This document shows, in pieces, positions 9,189 to 18,847 of a stretch of DNA of 64,000 nucleotides (position 1 is the stretch's first letter; each line of letters starts with the position of its first letter). Below the pieces are notes generated by a model. It searched no databases and had not been told where the DNA came from. It saw only the letters and a program-made list of their open reading frames with translations. Both the position numbers and the translations under genes were made by a program. Source of the DNA: JBQTKD01 sp052389435 (GTDB taxonomy: Bacteria; Actinomycetota; Actinomycetes; Sporichthyales; Sporichthyaceae); assembly GCA_052389435.1 (NCBI GenBank), contig JBQTIB010000109.1, forward strand, positions 1 through 64,000, given 5' to 3'.

Positions 9189-10454
9189 TCACATTCGAGT
9201 TTGCCCGGACGCGAGGGCGCCCATCCGTCGCCGCCCGCCCAGGACGAGCAGAAAATACGTGGTGGCAAGGCTTGCGGCGCAGATTCCGAGCGTCCCGAAG
9301 CCTCCGCCTTCGACGATCACCCCCGCCGCGACCCCGCCGGCGGCGCCGCTGACGTTCATAACGACATCGGAAAGTCCCTGGGCGCGGGCGCGGTCGGCGA
9401 TCGCGAGCGACTCGGTCAACAGGACCGACCCCGCGATCAGTCCGCAGCTCCAGCCGGTGCCCAGCAGCACCAGGCCCACCCCGAGCAGCGCGGGCTGGTC
9501 CCGGCCCGCGGACCCGCACACGACGCCTGCGACGACCATCAGGGTCGCGGCCGCCGCGAGGATCGACCCGGGGCCGTGGCGGTCCGTCAGATAGCCGAAC
9601 AGCGGGCTCAGCGCGTACATCCCGGCGATGTGCACGCTGATCACCAGGCCGACGACCGCGACGCCGTGGCCGCCGTGGCCCAGGTGGACGGGCGACATCG
9701 ACATGACCCCGACCATCAGCAGCTGGAAGACGGCGAGGCCGCCCAACGCGAGCCGGGCGGCGGGCACGCCCAACACCGCACCGGCCGAGGAGCGTCGCGG
9801 TCCCGCCACGACGGCCGGGGGCGCAGCCAGTGCCCGGGCGCGCAGCAACGGATCGGGACGGAGCGCGAGGGTCACGACCGCGGTGGCGACTGCGAAGGCG
9901 ACCGTGCAGCCGAGGAAGGGTCCGCTCGCGGTCGGCAGGCCGAGGGCTCCCGCACCGCGGCGGGCGAGGACCGCGAGGTTCGGGCCGAGCACGGCGCCGA
10001 CGGTGGTGGCCCACAGCACGACGCTCAACGCGCGGCCGCGGCGATCGGCCGGGGCGAGGTCGGTGGCGGCGAAGCGCGAGGCCATGCCCGCGGCCATGCC
10101 GGCGCCGAAGACCGCGAGTCCGGCCAGCAGCAGCGGCCACGCCTGAATGCCGACGGCGAGCGCGCACGTGCCGGTGCCGAGCCCGCCGAGGGCGTGCCCG
10201 AGGGCGAGCGAGGGCCGCCGTCCGAGGCGGTCGGCCACCCGGGCCAGGGCCCACGCCGAAACGGCCGCGCCGATCGAGGCGCTGGTGAACGCCGCGCCGC
10301 CGATCACGTCGGAGCCCGACAGCCGCGCCGCCTCGAGGCTGGCGACGGCAAAGCCGAGTCCCACGGCCACGCCGCCGAAGGCCTGCGCGATCGCCAGCAC
10401 CCGCAGGACTCGACGCTGCTCCGCCTCGATCGCGGGCATCGCGGCGACGGCCAT
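9189..10454 (-). CDS. Major facilitator superfamily (MFS) transporter
   Basis: A 421-residue membrane protein with about twelve hydrophobic segments. The loop ARVADRLGRRPSLALG (about 70-85) is the MFS motif between helices 2 and 3, and YLTDRHGPG marks the equivalent loop in the second half. The central basic loop RRSSAGAVLGVPAARL divides the two six-helix bundles. The substrate cannot be told; drug or small-molecule efflux is common for this length. The open frame extends far upstream, but the first in-frame ATG after the divergent kinase promoter region is at 10454; ATG 10439 is an alternative. It lies just upstream of, and on the same strand as, the two propeller genes. Confidence 0.88.
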   Translation of the reverse strand: MAVAAMPAIEAEQRRVLRVLAIAQAFGGVAVGLGFAVASLEAARLSGSDVIGGAAFTSASIGAAVSAWALARVADRLGRRPSLALGHALGGLGTGTCALAVGIQAWPLLLAGLAVFGAGMAAGMASRFAATDLAPADRRGRALSVVLWATTVGAVLGPNLAVLARRGAGALGLPTASGPFLGCTVAFAVATAVVTLALRPDPLLRARALAAPPAVVAGPRRSSAGAVLGVPAARLALGGLAVFQLLMVGVMSMSPVHLGHGGHGVAVVGLVISVHIAGMYALSPLFGYLTDRHGPGSILAAAATLMVVAGVVCGSAGRDQPALLGVGLVLLGTGWSCGLIAGSVLLTESLAIADRARAQGLSDVVMNVSGAAGGVAAGVIVEGGGFGTLGICAASLATTYFLLVLGGRRRMGALASGQTRM

Positions 10455-10476
10455 GTGCGCATCCTCGCCTACCCGC

Positions 10477-10501
10477 CCTCGAGCGGTTCGAGGCGTACGC
10501 C
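10477..10501. promoter_or_regulatory. Adjacent palindromes in the MFS / histidine kinase divergent region
   Basis: CCTCGA-5-TCGAGG (477-493 of this kilobase) overlaps GGCGTACGCC (492-501). The 138-base divergent spacer contains no other clear structure. These may be operator half-sites; no named regulator is suggested. Confidence 0.3.
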
Positions 10502-10592
10502 TCACGTCGGCGTCGCCGGCTGCCGATAGGCCGCCGACGCGCACTCGCGAGGTCGACGACGACGCGCCCACGGCGCTGAAGGAACGGGCGGT

Positions 10593-13445
10593 ATGCAGCG
10601 CATCGGTCGGTTCGGCGCAGGACTCGTCCTGGTCCTGGGCCTCGCCGTGATCGTCGGCTGGTACGCCGATCTGCCGGCCCTGACGAGCGTCGCACCGGGG
10701 TACGCAAGCATGAAGCCGAACAGCGCGCTGTCGCTGGCCACGTTGGGCCTGTGCCTGCTCCTGCCCGCGTGGCGCTGGGCGCCGGTGGCCGCGGCCGCCG
10801 CCGTCGTGCTGGGCCTCGACACGCTGTCGAAGGACGTTGCGGGCGTCGGCCTTCCCTTCGACGGTCCACTGCCCGGAATCGACCTCGGGTCCGAATCGCC
10901 GCTGATGGCCGTGTCGACCGCGACCGCGGTCGTGGCCCTCGGGTCGGCGGTCGTCCTGCACAGGCCGTGGGCCAAGCGCGTGCTCGCCATGACCGCCTTC
11001 GCCATCGGCTACCTCGGTTTGATCGGCTACCTGTACGGCGTCTCCTCGCTGTACTCCGTCGGCGGCTACGCGAGCATGGCGGTGCACACCGCCGCCTGCG
11101 TGTGCCTGCTGTCCCTGGCGATGCTGCTGCAGGACCCGGACCGGGGCCTGGTCGGCCTGCTCCGGGACCGCGGCAGCGCCGGCGCGCTGGCCCGTCCGAT
11201 GGTGCCGTTCCTGCTGATCGGCCCGGCGGGGCTGGGCTGGGCAACGCTGTGGATCCAGCGCGAGGGGTGGATCGACACCGAGTTCGGCGTGGCGCTGCTG
11301 GTGACCGGCATGACCGTGCTCGGCGGGGCGATGACCTGGCGTTCGGCCCTGCGGCTGCGCGCTGCGGACGGCCGGGAGTCGGTGGCCCGCGAGGCCCTCC
11401 TGGCGAGCAACCGCGACCTCGAGGGTGCGGTGGCCGCCCGCACCCTGGAGCTGGACCGGGCGGCGCAGCGGCTGCAGTCCATCGTCCGGCTCGCGCCGGT
11501 GGGCATCGTCGAGTTGGACGCCCGGGGCCGGTTGACGACGTGCAACGAGCAGTGGACGGTGCTCAGCGGGCTGGACCTGGAGGCCTCCCGCGGCGAGGGC
11601 TGGGCGCAGGCGGTGCACTTCGAGGACGTCGAGACCGTACGTGCCGGGTGGGCGAGCTGCGTCGAGTCCGGGTCGGTGTACGACGCGACGCTGCGCTTCG
11701 TCACCCCGCGGGGCCGGATCAACCGCGTCCACGCGCGGACCGCTCCGTTCGTCGAGAACGGCGTCGTCACCGGGCATCTGGGGACGGTCTCCGACGTGAC
11801 CGTGCTGCACGCGGCCGAAGAGCGCTTCCGCCGCCTGCTGGAGGCCGCCCCGGACGCGATGCTCGGCGTCGACGCCGACGGCACGATCCGCATGGTTAAC
11901 ACCCAGACGGAACGGCTGTTCGGCTACGAGGCCCGCGACCTGCTCGGCAGCCCGATCGAGATCCTGATCCCGGACCGCTTCCGTGCGCGCCATCCGCAGT
12001 ACCGCAGGGGCTACGTGGAAGACCCGCGGGTTCGGCCCATGGGCGCCGGCACCGAGCTGATGGCTCGTCGACGCGACGGCACCGAGTTCGCCGTCGACGT
12101 GTCGCTGTCCTCGTTGGACACCGACGACGGACTGCTCGTCCTGGCCGGCGTGCGGGACATCTCCGAGCGGACCCGCATCGACGCCGAACGCGCGCAGCTC
12201 GAGGCGAACCTCGCCGAGGAGAAGCTCAACACCGAACGCGCCAGGCTCGAGGCGCAGCTGCACCAGTCCCAGCGGCTGGAGAGCCTGGGCCAGCTCGCGG
12301 GCGGGGTCGCCCACGACTTCAACAATCTCCTCGCGGGGATCATGAACTACGCGGGCCTGGTCTCCTCGACGTTGACCGAGGAGATCGAGCGCCGTGGCTT
12401 CGGCGAGGAGGAGGCCTTCGCGACGCTCGTGGAGGACGTCGGGGAGATCACCGCCGCCGCGAAACGGGCCGCGGCCCTCACCCAGCAGCTGCTCATCTTC
12501 GGCCACCGCGAGGTGATGAAGCCGGAGGTGATCGATCTGAACAGCGTCGTGACGGACATGGAGAAGCTGCTCGCACGGACGATCGGCGAGCACGTCCAAC
12601 TCCTCACCTCGATGGCGCCGGATCTGCCGCGGATCTTCGCCGATCGCGGTCAGCTCGAGCAGGTCCTGATGAACCTGGCCGTCAACGCCCGCGACGCCAT
12701 GCCCGAGGGCGGACGCCTGCAGATCGGGACCTGCGCGGTCGAGTTCCCCGACGCCGACGCCCCCGACGGACTGCTCCGCCTTCCCGCCGGCGGCTTCGTC
12801 CAGTTGACCGTGTCGGACACCGGGACGGGCATGGCCAAGGAGGTGGCCGCGCGCGCCTTCGAACCCTTCTTCAGCACCAAGCCGAAGAGTCAGGGCTCCG
12901 GTCTCGGGCTGGCCACCGTCCACGGCATCGTCACGCAGGCGGGCGGGCGGCTGTTCATCTACTCCGAGCCCGGCCTGGGCACCACGATGCGGGTCATGCT
13001 CCCGGTGACCGCGGAGGTCTCGACCCCGGCGCCGGACGGCGCCGCCGACCGAAAGCGCAGCACCCTCGGACACGGGGAGACGGTCCTGCTCGTCGAGGAC
13101 GAGGACATCGTCCGCATCCCGGCCCAGCGCATCCTGTCCAGAAGCGGGTACCGGGTCCTGTCGGCGGAGGGCACGGAGCAGGCCCTGGACCTGGCCGCCG
13201 CACACCCCGGCGACATCGACCTGCTGCTCACCGACGTGGTGATGCGCGGACGCTCCGGCAAGGAACTCGCCGACGAACTCCTCCGGCTGCGACCGGAGGT
13301 CAAGGTGCTGTTCATGAGCGGCTACAGCGAAGACGTGATCGTCCATCAGGGCGTTCTGGAGGAGGGGGTGGTCCTGGTCGAGAAGCCGTTCTCGGCCGAC
13401 GCCCTCCTGCTCAAGATCCGCGACGTGCTCGGCGGCGTCGTCTGA
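10593..13445 (+). CDS. Hybrid sensor histidine kinase with eight TM segments, two PAS domains and a receiver
   Basis: A 950-residue protein. Residues 1-260 hold about eight hydrophobic segments in a MASE-like membrane sensor. A short coiled coil leads into two PAS domains (about 290-400 and 410-520; the second begins [19 protein letters not shown]), then a coiled coil and the H-box [11 protein letters not shown] with the phospho-accepting His near residue 572. The ATPase domain has [16 protein letters not shown] and GSGLGLATV. The C-terminal receiver begins VLLVEDED and has LLTDVVM with the acceptor Asp, plus the EKPFS lysine. GAAGGAA precedes the ATG. A separate single-receiver protein follows 77 bases downstream, and the two probably form a phosphorelay. 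There is no DNA-binding output in this locus. Confidence 0.93.
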   Translation: MQRIGRFGAGLVLVLGLAVIVGWYADLPALTSVAPGYASMKPNSALSLATLGLCLLLPAWRWAPVAAAAAVVLGLDTLSKDVAGVGLPFDGPLPGIDLGSESPLMAVSTATAVVALGSAVVLHRPWAKRVLAMTAFAIGYLGLIGYLYGVSSLYSVGGYASMAVHTAACVCLLSLAMLLQDPDRGLVGLLRDRGSAGALARPMVPFLLIGPAGLGWATLWIQREGWIDTEFGVALLVTGMTVLGGAMTWRSALRLRAADGRESVAREALLASNRDLEGAVAARTLELDRAAQRLQSIVRLAPVGIVELDARGRLTTCNEQWTVLSGLDLEASRGEGWAQAVHFEDVETVRAGWASCVESGSVYDATLRFVTPRGRINRVHARTAPFVENGVVTGHLGTVSDVTVLHAAEERFRRLLEAAPDAMLGVDADGTIRMVNTQTERLFGYEARDLLGSPIEILIPDRFRARHPQYRRGYVEDPRVRPMGAGTELMARRRDGTEFAVDVSLSSLDTDDGLLVLAGVRDISERTRIDAERAQLEANLAEEKLNTERARLEAQLHQSQRLESLGQLAGGVAHDFNNLLAGIMNYAGLVSSTLTEEIERRGFGEEEAFATLVEDVGEITAAAKRAAALTQQLLIFGHREVMKPEVIDLNSVVTDMEKLLARTIGEHVQLLTSMAPDLPRIFADRGQLEQVLMNLAVNARDAMPEGGRLQIGTCAVEFPDADAPDGLLRLPAGGFVQLTVSDTGTGMAKEVAARAFEPFFSTKPKSQGSGLGLATVHGIVTQAGGRLFIYSEPGLGTTMRVMLPVTAEVSTPAPDGAADRKRSTLGHGETVLLVEDEDIVRIPAQRILSRSGYRVLSAEGTEQALDLAAAHPGDIDLLLTDVVMRGRSGKELADELLRLRPEVKVLFMSGYSEDVIVHQGVLEEGVVLVEKPFSADALLLKIRDVLGGVV

Positions 13446-13522
13446 CCGCCGATCGGTCTACCGGCCGCGTCGCCGTTCCCCATTCCGGCAAGACATCTGC
13501 ACCCGACGGAGAGGCTGGCACC

Positions 13523-13891
13523 GTGAAAATTCTGCTGATCGAGGACGACCCGGTCGTGTCGCGGACCACGGTCCGGATGCTGCGGGCGAGGAACTACGAG
13601 GTGGCGACGGCACCCGATGCGATCGCGGCGATCTCCACCGCCCGCGCCGAGTGCCCGGACGTCGTCGTGCTCGACCTCGGCCTGCCCGGAGGCGGCGGCC
13701 TCGCCGTCCTGGACCGGCTCCGCGGGCTGCCCGTCACCGCCGCGACCCCGGTCCTGGTCGTCACCGGCGGCGCGACGCCCGAGCAGCTCAAGCGCCTCGA
13801 GGAGGGTGGGGCGAGCACCGTGCTCACCAAGCCGGTCGACGCCGACGACCTCGTCGCGGCGATCGAGAAGGTGTTCGCAGCGGAGGTGTGA
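13523..13891 (+). CDS. Stand-alone response regulator (single receiver domain)
   Basis: A 122-residue receiver with no output domain. It begins MKILLIEDDPVVS with the acidic pocket, has VVLDLGLPGGGG with the phospho-accepting Asp near residue 51, a conserved Thr in VLVVTGG and the TKPVD lysine near 104. CheY-like proteins of this size act by protein-protein contact or pass phosphate on. It follows the hybrid kinase on the same strand and is its likely partner. The convergent phosphatase gene ends 12 bases beyond. Confidence 0.92.
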   Translation: MKILLIEDDPVVSRTTVRMLRARNYEVATAPDAIAAISTARAECPDVVVLDLGLPGGGGLAVLDRLRGLPVTAATPVLVVTGGATPEQLKRLEEGGASTVLTKPVDADDLVAAIEKVFAAEV

Positions 13892-13902
13892 GCCCTGCCG
13901 CG

Positions 13903-14535
13903 TCAGCGGTCGTCGGCGAGCACGGGCTCGGGCAGGGTGCCCGCGTTGTGCTCGGCGATCGCCCAGCGGTGGGAGCGCTGCGCCAGCAGGCTCCACGAGC
14001 AGTTGGACAGCACGCCGAGCGCGCTCCAGTGCTCGGGCGGCAGGCCGCACATCGAGCCGATCAGCACACGCCCGGAGCCGCCGTGGGTGACGGCGATCAG
14101 GGTGTCGTCGGGGCCGAGTTCGGCGAGGGCGGCGCGGGTCGCGGAGACGGCGCGCTCGGCGACCTCCTGCATGCTCTCGCCACCGCCGCGGCGTTCGAGG
14201 TCCCCGCGAAGCCAGGCCTCCTCCTCCCCGGGGAAGCGCTCGGCGACCTCCTCGCGGGTCAGGCCCTGCCCGGTGCCGAGGTAGGTCTCGCGCAGCCCGG
14301 AGTCGAGCTTGACCTCGAGCCCGGTGAGGGCGCCGAGTTCGGCGGCGGTGGCGGCGGCCCGCGCCAGGTCCGAGGCGACGATCGCCGCCGGCTTGAGCCC
14401 GGTGAGGATGCGCGCGGCGTTCCGCGCCTGCTGCACGCCGACCTCGTCGAGTGCGACGTCGCTCTGCCCCTGGAAGCGTCCGGCCAGGTTCCACTGCGTC
14501 CGGCCGTGCCGCCAGACGACGATCCGCTGCCCCAT
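13903..14535 (-). CDS. Histidine phosphatase family protein (phosphoglycerate mutase-like)
   Basis: A 210-residue protein with the catalytic RHG motif in WRHGRTQWN (about 8-16), the second histidine in VTHGGSGR (about 150), and Glu in GLRETYLG. These are the hallmarks of the histidine phosphatase / cofactor-dependent phosphoglycerate mutase superfamily. In actinobacteria a member is routinely encoded right after rsfS and is sometimes named as a glucosyl-3-phosphoglycerate phosphatase or general phosphatase; I cannot assign the substrate. Its ATG overlaps the rsfS TGA (ATGA), giving translational coupling. Confidence 0.92.
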   Translation of the reverse strand: MGQRIVVWRHGRTQWNLAGRFQGQSDVALDEVGVQQARNAARILTGLKPAAIVASDLARAAATAAELGALTGLEVKLDSGLRETYLGTGQGLTREEVAERFPGEEEAWLRGDLERRGGGESMQEVAERAVSATRAALAELGPDDTLIAVTHGGSGRVLIGSMCGLPPEHWSALGVLSNCSWSLLAQRSHRWAIAEHNAGTLPEPVLADDR

Positions 14536-14930
14536 CAGCCGGTCGCGAGGGGTCCGTCGCGCCCGACGCGCACGGACTCGGGCAGTTCCACGGTCGGGCA
14601 GTCCTTCCAGAGCCGCTCGAGCGCGTAGTACAGGCGGTCTTCGGTGTGCTGGACGTGGACGACGAGGTCGCCGTAGTCGATCAGCACCCAGCGCCCCTCG
14701 CGCTCGCCCTCGCGGCGGATGGGACGCTCGCCGATCTCCTTGAGCTTGTGCTCGATCTCGTCGACGATCGACTTCACCTGACGGTCGTTGGACGCCGAGC
14801 AGAGCAGGAAGATGTCGCAGATCACCAGCTGTTCGCTGACGTCGAAGGCGAGGATGTCCTCGGCCAACTTGTCGGAGGCGGCAACCGCGGCGGCCACGGC
14901 AATCTCCACGGCGCGTTCGGTAGCGGTCAA
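14535..14930 (-). CDS. rsfS: Ribosome silencing factor RsfS
   Basis: A 131-residue RsfS/Iojap family protein that binds ribosomal protein uL14 and blocks subunit joining in stationary phase. Signature stretches are AEDILAFDVSEQL, FLLCSASNDRQVKSI and EGRWVLIDYGDLVVHV. The start is taken as TTG at 14930, with AGAGGA eight bases upstream. A GTG at 14975 would add 15 residues but overlaps the end of the LytR_C gene. It sits in the standard actinobacterial order nadD - LytR_C - rsfS - phosphatase. Confidence 0.93.
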   Translation of the reverse strand: MTATERAVEIAVAAAVAASDKLAEDILAFDVSEQLVICDIFLLCSASNDRQVKSIVDEIEHKLKEIGERPIRREGEREGRWVLIDYGDLVVHVQHTEDRLYYALERLWKDCPTVELPESVRVGRDGPLATG

Positions 14931-14955
14931 CGCGAGTCCTCTAGCTGGGTCGATG

Positions 14956-16125
14956 TCACTGCCCCAGTCTCCCACGTCCGATCGTCACGGCCACATCCGC
15001 GCCGAAGGGCACGTCCCCGCCGATCCGCACCACGTCCGCCGGCAGCCCGAGCAGGTCCGCGACGTCGGCGCCGAGCGCCTGCGCGTCCGGCGTGCCGGTG
15101 CGCACGACCACAGCGGAGGCGGCGCCGGCCGCAGCCGGATCCCCGGTGAGGAACTCGTAGCCGGCGCCGAGAACGTCGGCGCGGACGTCCGAGGGCTTCA
15201 CCGCCTCGCCGGCGGCGATGGACACGGCGATCCGCGGGGTCGCGTCCGACCGTCCGGCGCCGGGTTCGCCGCCCAGCACCTCGCGCACCACCGCGCCCGC
15301 CGACGTGGCGTCGAGGCGCGTGCCGGAGGCGTCGACGGGCAGCGGCGCCACGCGCAGCCCGCCGCCGGCACTCTCCCGGGAGAGCCCGCTGAGCACGGCG
15401 GCCAGGCGCGCGACGGGCAGCCCCGGGGCGTCGAGTACGCCGAGGTCGGTCAGGAGTTCGTTGCCTGCGGAGAAACCCGTGGGAAAGCCCGCGACCAGCG
15501 CGCCGAGCACCTCCCCCGTCCCGGCCGAGCTCGCGGAGATCCGGGCGAGGGCCGCGCTTCCGGTGAGCGTGCTGCCACCCACCCGCACTCCGCCGAGCCG
15601 GTCCACCAGGGTGGCGAAGTCCTGTTCCGGCAGCACCCAACTGCCCACGAGCGCGACGCCGAGCAGTTCCCCGAGCGCCTCGCGGGACAGCGTCGGCCCG
15701 GCCTCGGCGAGGGCGCTGGCCACCGTCGCCGCGGCGGTGCCCTCGACGGGCAGGCCGAGGGTGGCCGGCACCGGAACCACCGCGGCGCCGACCTTCCCCC
15801 GTCGATCCCGCAGCAGCACCGCGGTAGCCGCGGCGCCGTCGGAACCCTGCACCTGCATCAGCAGCGCGACCCGGTCCGCGCCGAGTGCCTCGTCTCCGGT
15901 GTCGGCGGCTCCGCCGCCGCCCCACGGCCGCCACAGCCGCGCGCCGACGACGACCGCGACCACCACGAGAAGCACCCCGCCGAGCACCAGTCGTTCGCGC
16001 CGGGCGGCGCGGCGATCGGCGCGGTCCCCGGCCCGGGAGCGGACGAACTGGAGCCACCCGGCGGTTTCCTCGTCCTCGCGGGCTCGTTCCCGCGCCTCGG
16101 CCTCTGTCGGCTCCGCGTCGCTAAT
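14956..16125 (-). CDS. LytR C-terminal domain membrane protein with apparent ATT start
   Basis: A 389-residue reading. Residues 1-45 are a charged cytoplasmic segment (DAEPTEAEARERAREDEE then an Arg-rich stretch), followed by one TM helix (LVLGGVLLVVVAVVVG). The extracytoplasmic part includes a poorly conserved LytR/CpsA-like region (DRVALLMQVQG onward) and, over the last 90 residues, the LytR_C domain (TPRIAVSIAAGE to the end). The only initiation codon with a good ribosome-binding site is ATT at 16125: GAGGAG lies eight bases upstream and a stop codon lies 12 bases upstream in frame. The nearest conventional start, GTG at 15987, has no ribosome-binding site and would remove the conserved charged tail. 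Probably involved in envelope polymer attachment. The fallback coding region is 14956-15987. Confidence 0.8.
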   Translation of the reverse strand: MSDAEPTEAEARERAREDEETAGWLQFVRSRAGDRADRRAARRERLVLGGVLLVVVAVVVGARLWRPWGGGGAADTGDEALGADRVALLMQVQGSDGAAATAVLLRDRRGKVGAAVVPVPATLGLPVEGTAAATVASALAEAGPTLSREALGELLGVALVGSWVLPEQDFATLVDRLGGVRVGGSTLTGSAALARISASSAGTGEVLGALVAGFPTGFSAGNELLTDLGVLDAPGLPVARLAAVLSGLSRESAGGGLRVAPLPVDASGTRLDATSAGAVVREVLGGEPGAGRSDATPRIAVSIAAGEAVKPSDVRADVLGAGYEFLTGDPAAAGAASAVVVRTGTPDAQALGADVADLLGLPADVVRIGGDVPFGADVAVTIGRGRLGQ

Positions 16126-16149
16126 CGGTCCGGCTCCTCACGTGTCCGT

Positions 16150-16743
16150 TCACGTGTAGAGCCCACGCTTGGCGATGTAGCGGACGACGCCGTCGGGTAC
16201 GAGGTACCAGATGGGCCGGCCCTGCGCGACGCGCGCGCGGCAGTCGGAGGAGGAGATGGCGAGCGCGGGGATCTCGACGAGGCTGACCTTGCCCGCGGGC
16301 AGGCCCGGGTCGGCCAACCGGTGTCCGGGGCGGGTGCAGCCGACGAAGTGCGCGAGGCCGACGAGTTCCGCCGCGTCGTGCCAGCCGAGGATGGCGCCGA
16401 GGGCGTCCGCACCGGTGATGAAGAAGATCTCCGCGTCCTCGCCGCGGCTCGCGCGCAGGTCCCGCAGGGTGTCGATCGTGTACGTCGGGCCGTGGCGGTC
16501 GACGTCGACGCGGCTGACCGAGAAGTTGGGGTTCTCCGCGGTCGCGATGACCGTCATCAGATACCGGTCCTCCGGATCCGAGACCGCGCGATCGCTCTTC
16601 TGCCACGGGCGACCGGTCGGGACGAAGACGACCTCGTCGAGGCCGAAGCGGTCCGCGACCTCGCTGGCGGCCACGAGGTGGCCGTTGTGGATCGGGTCGA
16701 ACGTTCCGCCCATGACGCCCAGGCGAATGCCGTCGGACCCCAT
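16150..16743 (-). CDS. nadD: Nicotinate-nucleotide adenylyltransferase
   Basis: A 197-residue NadD, making deamido-NAD from nicotinate mononucleotide and ATP. The nucleotidyltransferase motif [11 protein letters not shown] lies near residues 11-21, and the C-terminal motif is ISSSDCRAR (ISSTxIR in many relatives). TGADAL and the GHRL loop are also typical. The ATG at 16743 gives the family length; the frame is open further upstream, but that region belongs to the small membrane-protein gene on the same strand. It sits in the conserved cluster proA - small gene - nadD - LytR_C - rsfS. Confidence 0.95.
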   Translation of the reverse strand: MGSDGIRLGVMGGTFDPIHNGHLVAASEVADRFGLDEVVFVPTGRPWQKSDRAVSDPEDRYLMTVIATAENPNFSVSRVDVDRHGPTYTIDTLRDLRASRGEDAEIFFITGADALGAILGWHDAAELVGLAHFVGCTRPGHRLADPGLPAGKVSLVEIPALAISSSDCRARVAQGRPIWYLVPDGVVRYIAKRGLYT

Positions 16744-16753
16744 GGAGGACGGG

Positions 16754-16912
16754 TCAGCGGTCCCTGTTGAAGGCCAGCGTGACCAGCAGGCACACCACCA
16801 GCGCCATGAACACCGCGACGCCGACGAGCACGTGGTTGTGGTCCGCGTGGGGGGCGCCGAGGCCACCCTTCTGGGTTTCCTCGGCGAGCTTTGCCAGGGC
16901 CAGGCTGATCAT
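16754..16912 (-). CDS. Small single-pass membrane protein between proA and nadD
   Basis: A 52-residue protein from ATG 16912 to TGA 16754. The N-terminal half is [17 protein letters not shown] followed by a His/Asp stretch (HADHNHV), and the C-terminal half is one hydrophobic helix ([19 protein letters not shown]) ending in NRDR. The frame is codon-biased like its neighbours, fits between proA and nadD without overlap, and a short membrane protein occurs at this place in many actinobacteria. A GGGAG element lies upstream. Function unknown; the His/Asp cluster could hold a metal. It is easily missed by gene finders because of its length. Confidence 0.75.
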   Translation of the reverse strand: MISLALAKLAEETQKGGLGAPHADHNHVLVGVAVFMALVVCLLVTLAFNRDR

Positions 16913-16974
16913 GCTCGGTGCTCCCACGCAGGTCGGGTCGGTGCGGTTCGGGGGTCAGTTTCTCACGAACCGGT

Positions 16975-18234
16975 TCAGCCGCGGATGTGACCCTCGCCGG
17001 TGACGACGTACTTCGTCGAGGTCAACTCCGGCAGGCCCATCGGGCCGCGCGCGTGGAGCTTCTGGGTGGAGATGCCGATCTCGGCGCCGAAGCCGAACTC
17101 GCCGCCGTCGGTGAACCGGGTGGAGGCGTTCACGACGACCGCCGCGGCGTCGACGGCCGCCACGAACCGCCGGGCCGCAGCCTGCGAGCGGGTGACGATG
17201 GCCTCGGTGTGGCCGCTCCCGTGCTCGCGGATGTGGGCGATCGCGTCCTCGAGCGAGGCGACCACACCGGCGGCGATGTCGAGGCTGAGGAACTCGGTGT
17301 CCCAGTCCTCCGCGGAGACTGCGACGACCTCCGGACCCCCGAGGCGTGCGAACTCTTCGTCGCCGTGCACGGTGACGCCTGCGGCTGCCAGCGCCGCGAC
17401 CGCCTGCGGCACGAAAGCCTCGGCCACGTCCCGATGGACCAGCACCGTCTCGGCGGCGTTGCAGACGCTGGGCCGCTGGGCCTTGGCGTTGACGAGGATC
17501 TTCGCGGCGACTTCGAGGTCGGCGTCGGCGTCGACGTAGACGTGGCAGTTGCCGACGCCGGTCTCGATCACCGGGACGGTGGACTCCTCCACGACGGTCC
17601 GGATGAGGTTCGCGCCGCCGCGCGGAATCAGCACGTCGACCAGGCCCCGGGCGCGCATGAGGTGCTTCACCGAGTCGTGGCTGTCGCCCGGTACGAGCTG
17701 CACGCTGTCGGCCGGAAGGCCGGCGGCGACGACGCCGTCGCGCAGCGCCGCGACGATCGCGAGGTTGGACGCCTTCGCCGAGGAAGAGCCGCGCAGCAGG
17801 ACGGCGTTGCCGGACTTCAGGCAGAGCCCGGCGGCGTCGGCGGTCACGTTGGGCCGAGATTCGTAGACGATCCCGACGACGCCGAACGGCACCCGGAGCT
17901 GGCGCAGCTCCAGGCCGTTGGGAAGGGTCGAGCCCCGGACGACCTCGCCGACCGGGTCCGGCAGCCCGGCGACCTCGCGCAGCCCGCGGGCCATCGCCTC
18001 GATGCGGCCGGCGTCGAGCTTGAGCCGGTCGATCATCGTCTCCGTCGTCCCGCCGTCGCGGGCCCGCGTCACGTCGGAGGCGTTCGCCTCCAGGACGGCG
18101 TCGGTGGCGGCGACGAGCGCGTCGGCCATCGCGTGCAGCGCGGCGTCCTTGACGGCGCGCGAGGCGACGGCGAGGTCGATCGCCGCCACCCGGGCGCGGC
18201 GGGCGGAGTCGTGGACGGCAGCCTGATCGGTCAT
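16975..18234 (-). CDS. proA: Gamma-glutamyl phosphate reductase
   Basis: A 419-residue NADPH-dependent enzyme of proline synthesis that reduces gamma-glutamyl phosphate to glutamate-5-semialdehyde. The aldehyde-dehydrogenase-type catalytic cysteine is in [14 protein letters not shown] near residue 257. The [25 protein letters not shown] and the C-terminal [19 protein letters not shown] and LHARGPMGL stretches are characteristic of ProA. proB is not next to it; instead a secreted protein of unknown function follows upstream on the same strand. The next genes downstream are the small membrane protein and nadD. Confidence 0.97.
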   Translation of the reverse strand: MTDQAAVHDSARRARVAAIDLAVASRAVKDAALHAMADALVAATDAVLEANASDVTRARDGGTTETMIDRLKLDAGRIEAMARGLREVAGLPDPVGEVVRGSTLPNGLELRQLRVPFGVVGIVYESRPNVTADAAGLCLKSGNAVLLRGSSSAKASNLAIVAALRDGVVAAGLPADSVQLVPGDSHDSVKHLMRARGLVDVLIPRGGANLIRTVVEESTVPVIETGVGNCHVYVDADADLEVAAKILVNAKAQRPSVCNAAETVLVHRDVAEAFVPQAVAALAAAGVTVHGDEEFARLGGPEVVAVSAEDWDTEFLSLDIAAGVVASLEDAIAHIREHGSGHTEAIVTRSQAAARRFVAAVDAAAVVVNASTRFTDGGEFGFGAEIGISTQKLHARGPMGLPELTSTKYVVTGEGHIRG

Positions 18235-18264
18235 GCGGTCAGTTTAAGCCGTCGCGCAACGCCA

Positions 18265-18777
18265 TTACCGGGCGGCGATCTCCCACGGGCCCTGGCCCCT
18301 GACCTCGGTAACCGGACTGCTCACGCAATCCCCCTTGGTGGGTAGCACGAGGTAGCGGCCGGTGGTTCGCTGTCCGGTCCAGTCTCCTGCCCCCGGCGGG
18401 AATCCCGAGCCGGTGCCGAACTTGATCGTGACCGGGTCCTTGAGCTTCACGGTGCCGGTGTAGGTGGGAATCTCCGCGACGATGAAGCCCTTGCCCGTCC
18501 CACCGCCCTGGCAGGTGCCGTTCTCGTAGGTACCGAAGAACGCGAACTTCCCTGGCCCGGTGACGTTCGCGCCGTTCAGCACCCCCGTGCAGTCCGCGAC
18601 CCCGTTGTTCAGATCGGAGTCGATCTTCCCGGTGCTCGGTGTCGTCGTCAGGCCCGGCGAGAGCCGCGGAAGGTAGGAGAACGTGCAGCGCGCCCCGGCC
18701 TCGCTCGCGGCGACGGGGGCGGCGATCGGGATCAGCGCCGCCAGGGCCACGGCGGGAACGAGCAGTCGACGGGTCAC
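18265..18777 (-). CDS. Secreted protein of unknown function
   Basis: A 170-residue protein starting at GTG 18777 with a clear signal peptide (TRRLLVPAVALAALIPIAAP, cleaved near VAASEA). The mature part has four cysteines (ARCTF, ADCTG, GTCQG, GDCVS), probably forming two disulfides, and alternating Gly/Thr/Ser-rich strands suggestive of a beta-sandwich. I do not recognise a named family. It lies 30 bases upstream of proA on the same strand, and a separate promoter is not obvious. Confidence 0.7.
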   Translation of the reverse strand: MTRRLLVPAVALAALIPIAAPVAASEAGARCTFSYLPRLSPGLTTTPSTGKIDSDLNNGVADCTGVLNGANVTGPGKFAFFGTYENGTCQGGGTGKGFIVAEIPTYTGTVKLKDPVTIKFGTGSGFPPGAGDWTGQRTTGRYLVLPTKGDCVSSPVTEVRGQGPWEIAAR

Positions 18778-18847
18778 CCCGCCATATTCAGGGCTTTCCC
18801 AGCCTCGGCACAACCGGCGGTTAGGCGTGTGTAGCGCGGACGACAGT

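Noticed and set aside
6319..10529. Plus-strand frames with repeated VGVxGDEVVGxG patterns across the propeller genes
   Set aside because: The apparent repeat protein is the reverse complement of the propeller blades; the sense-strand proteins have signal peptides and known folds.
9189..13346. Very long minus-strand frame continuing from the MFS gene through the histidine kinase
   Set aside because: Only the first 421 codons from ATG 10454 are coding; the upstream part is antisense to the kinase.
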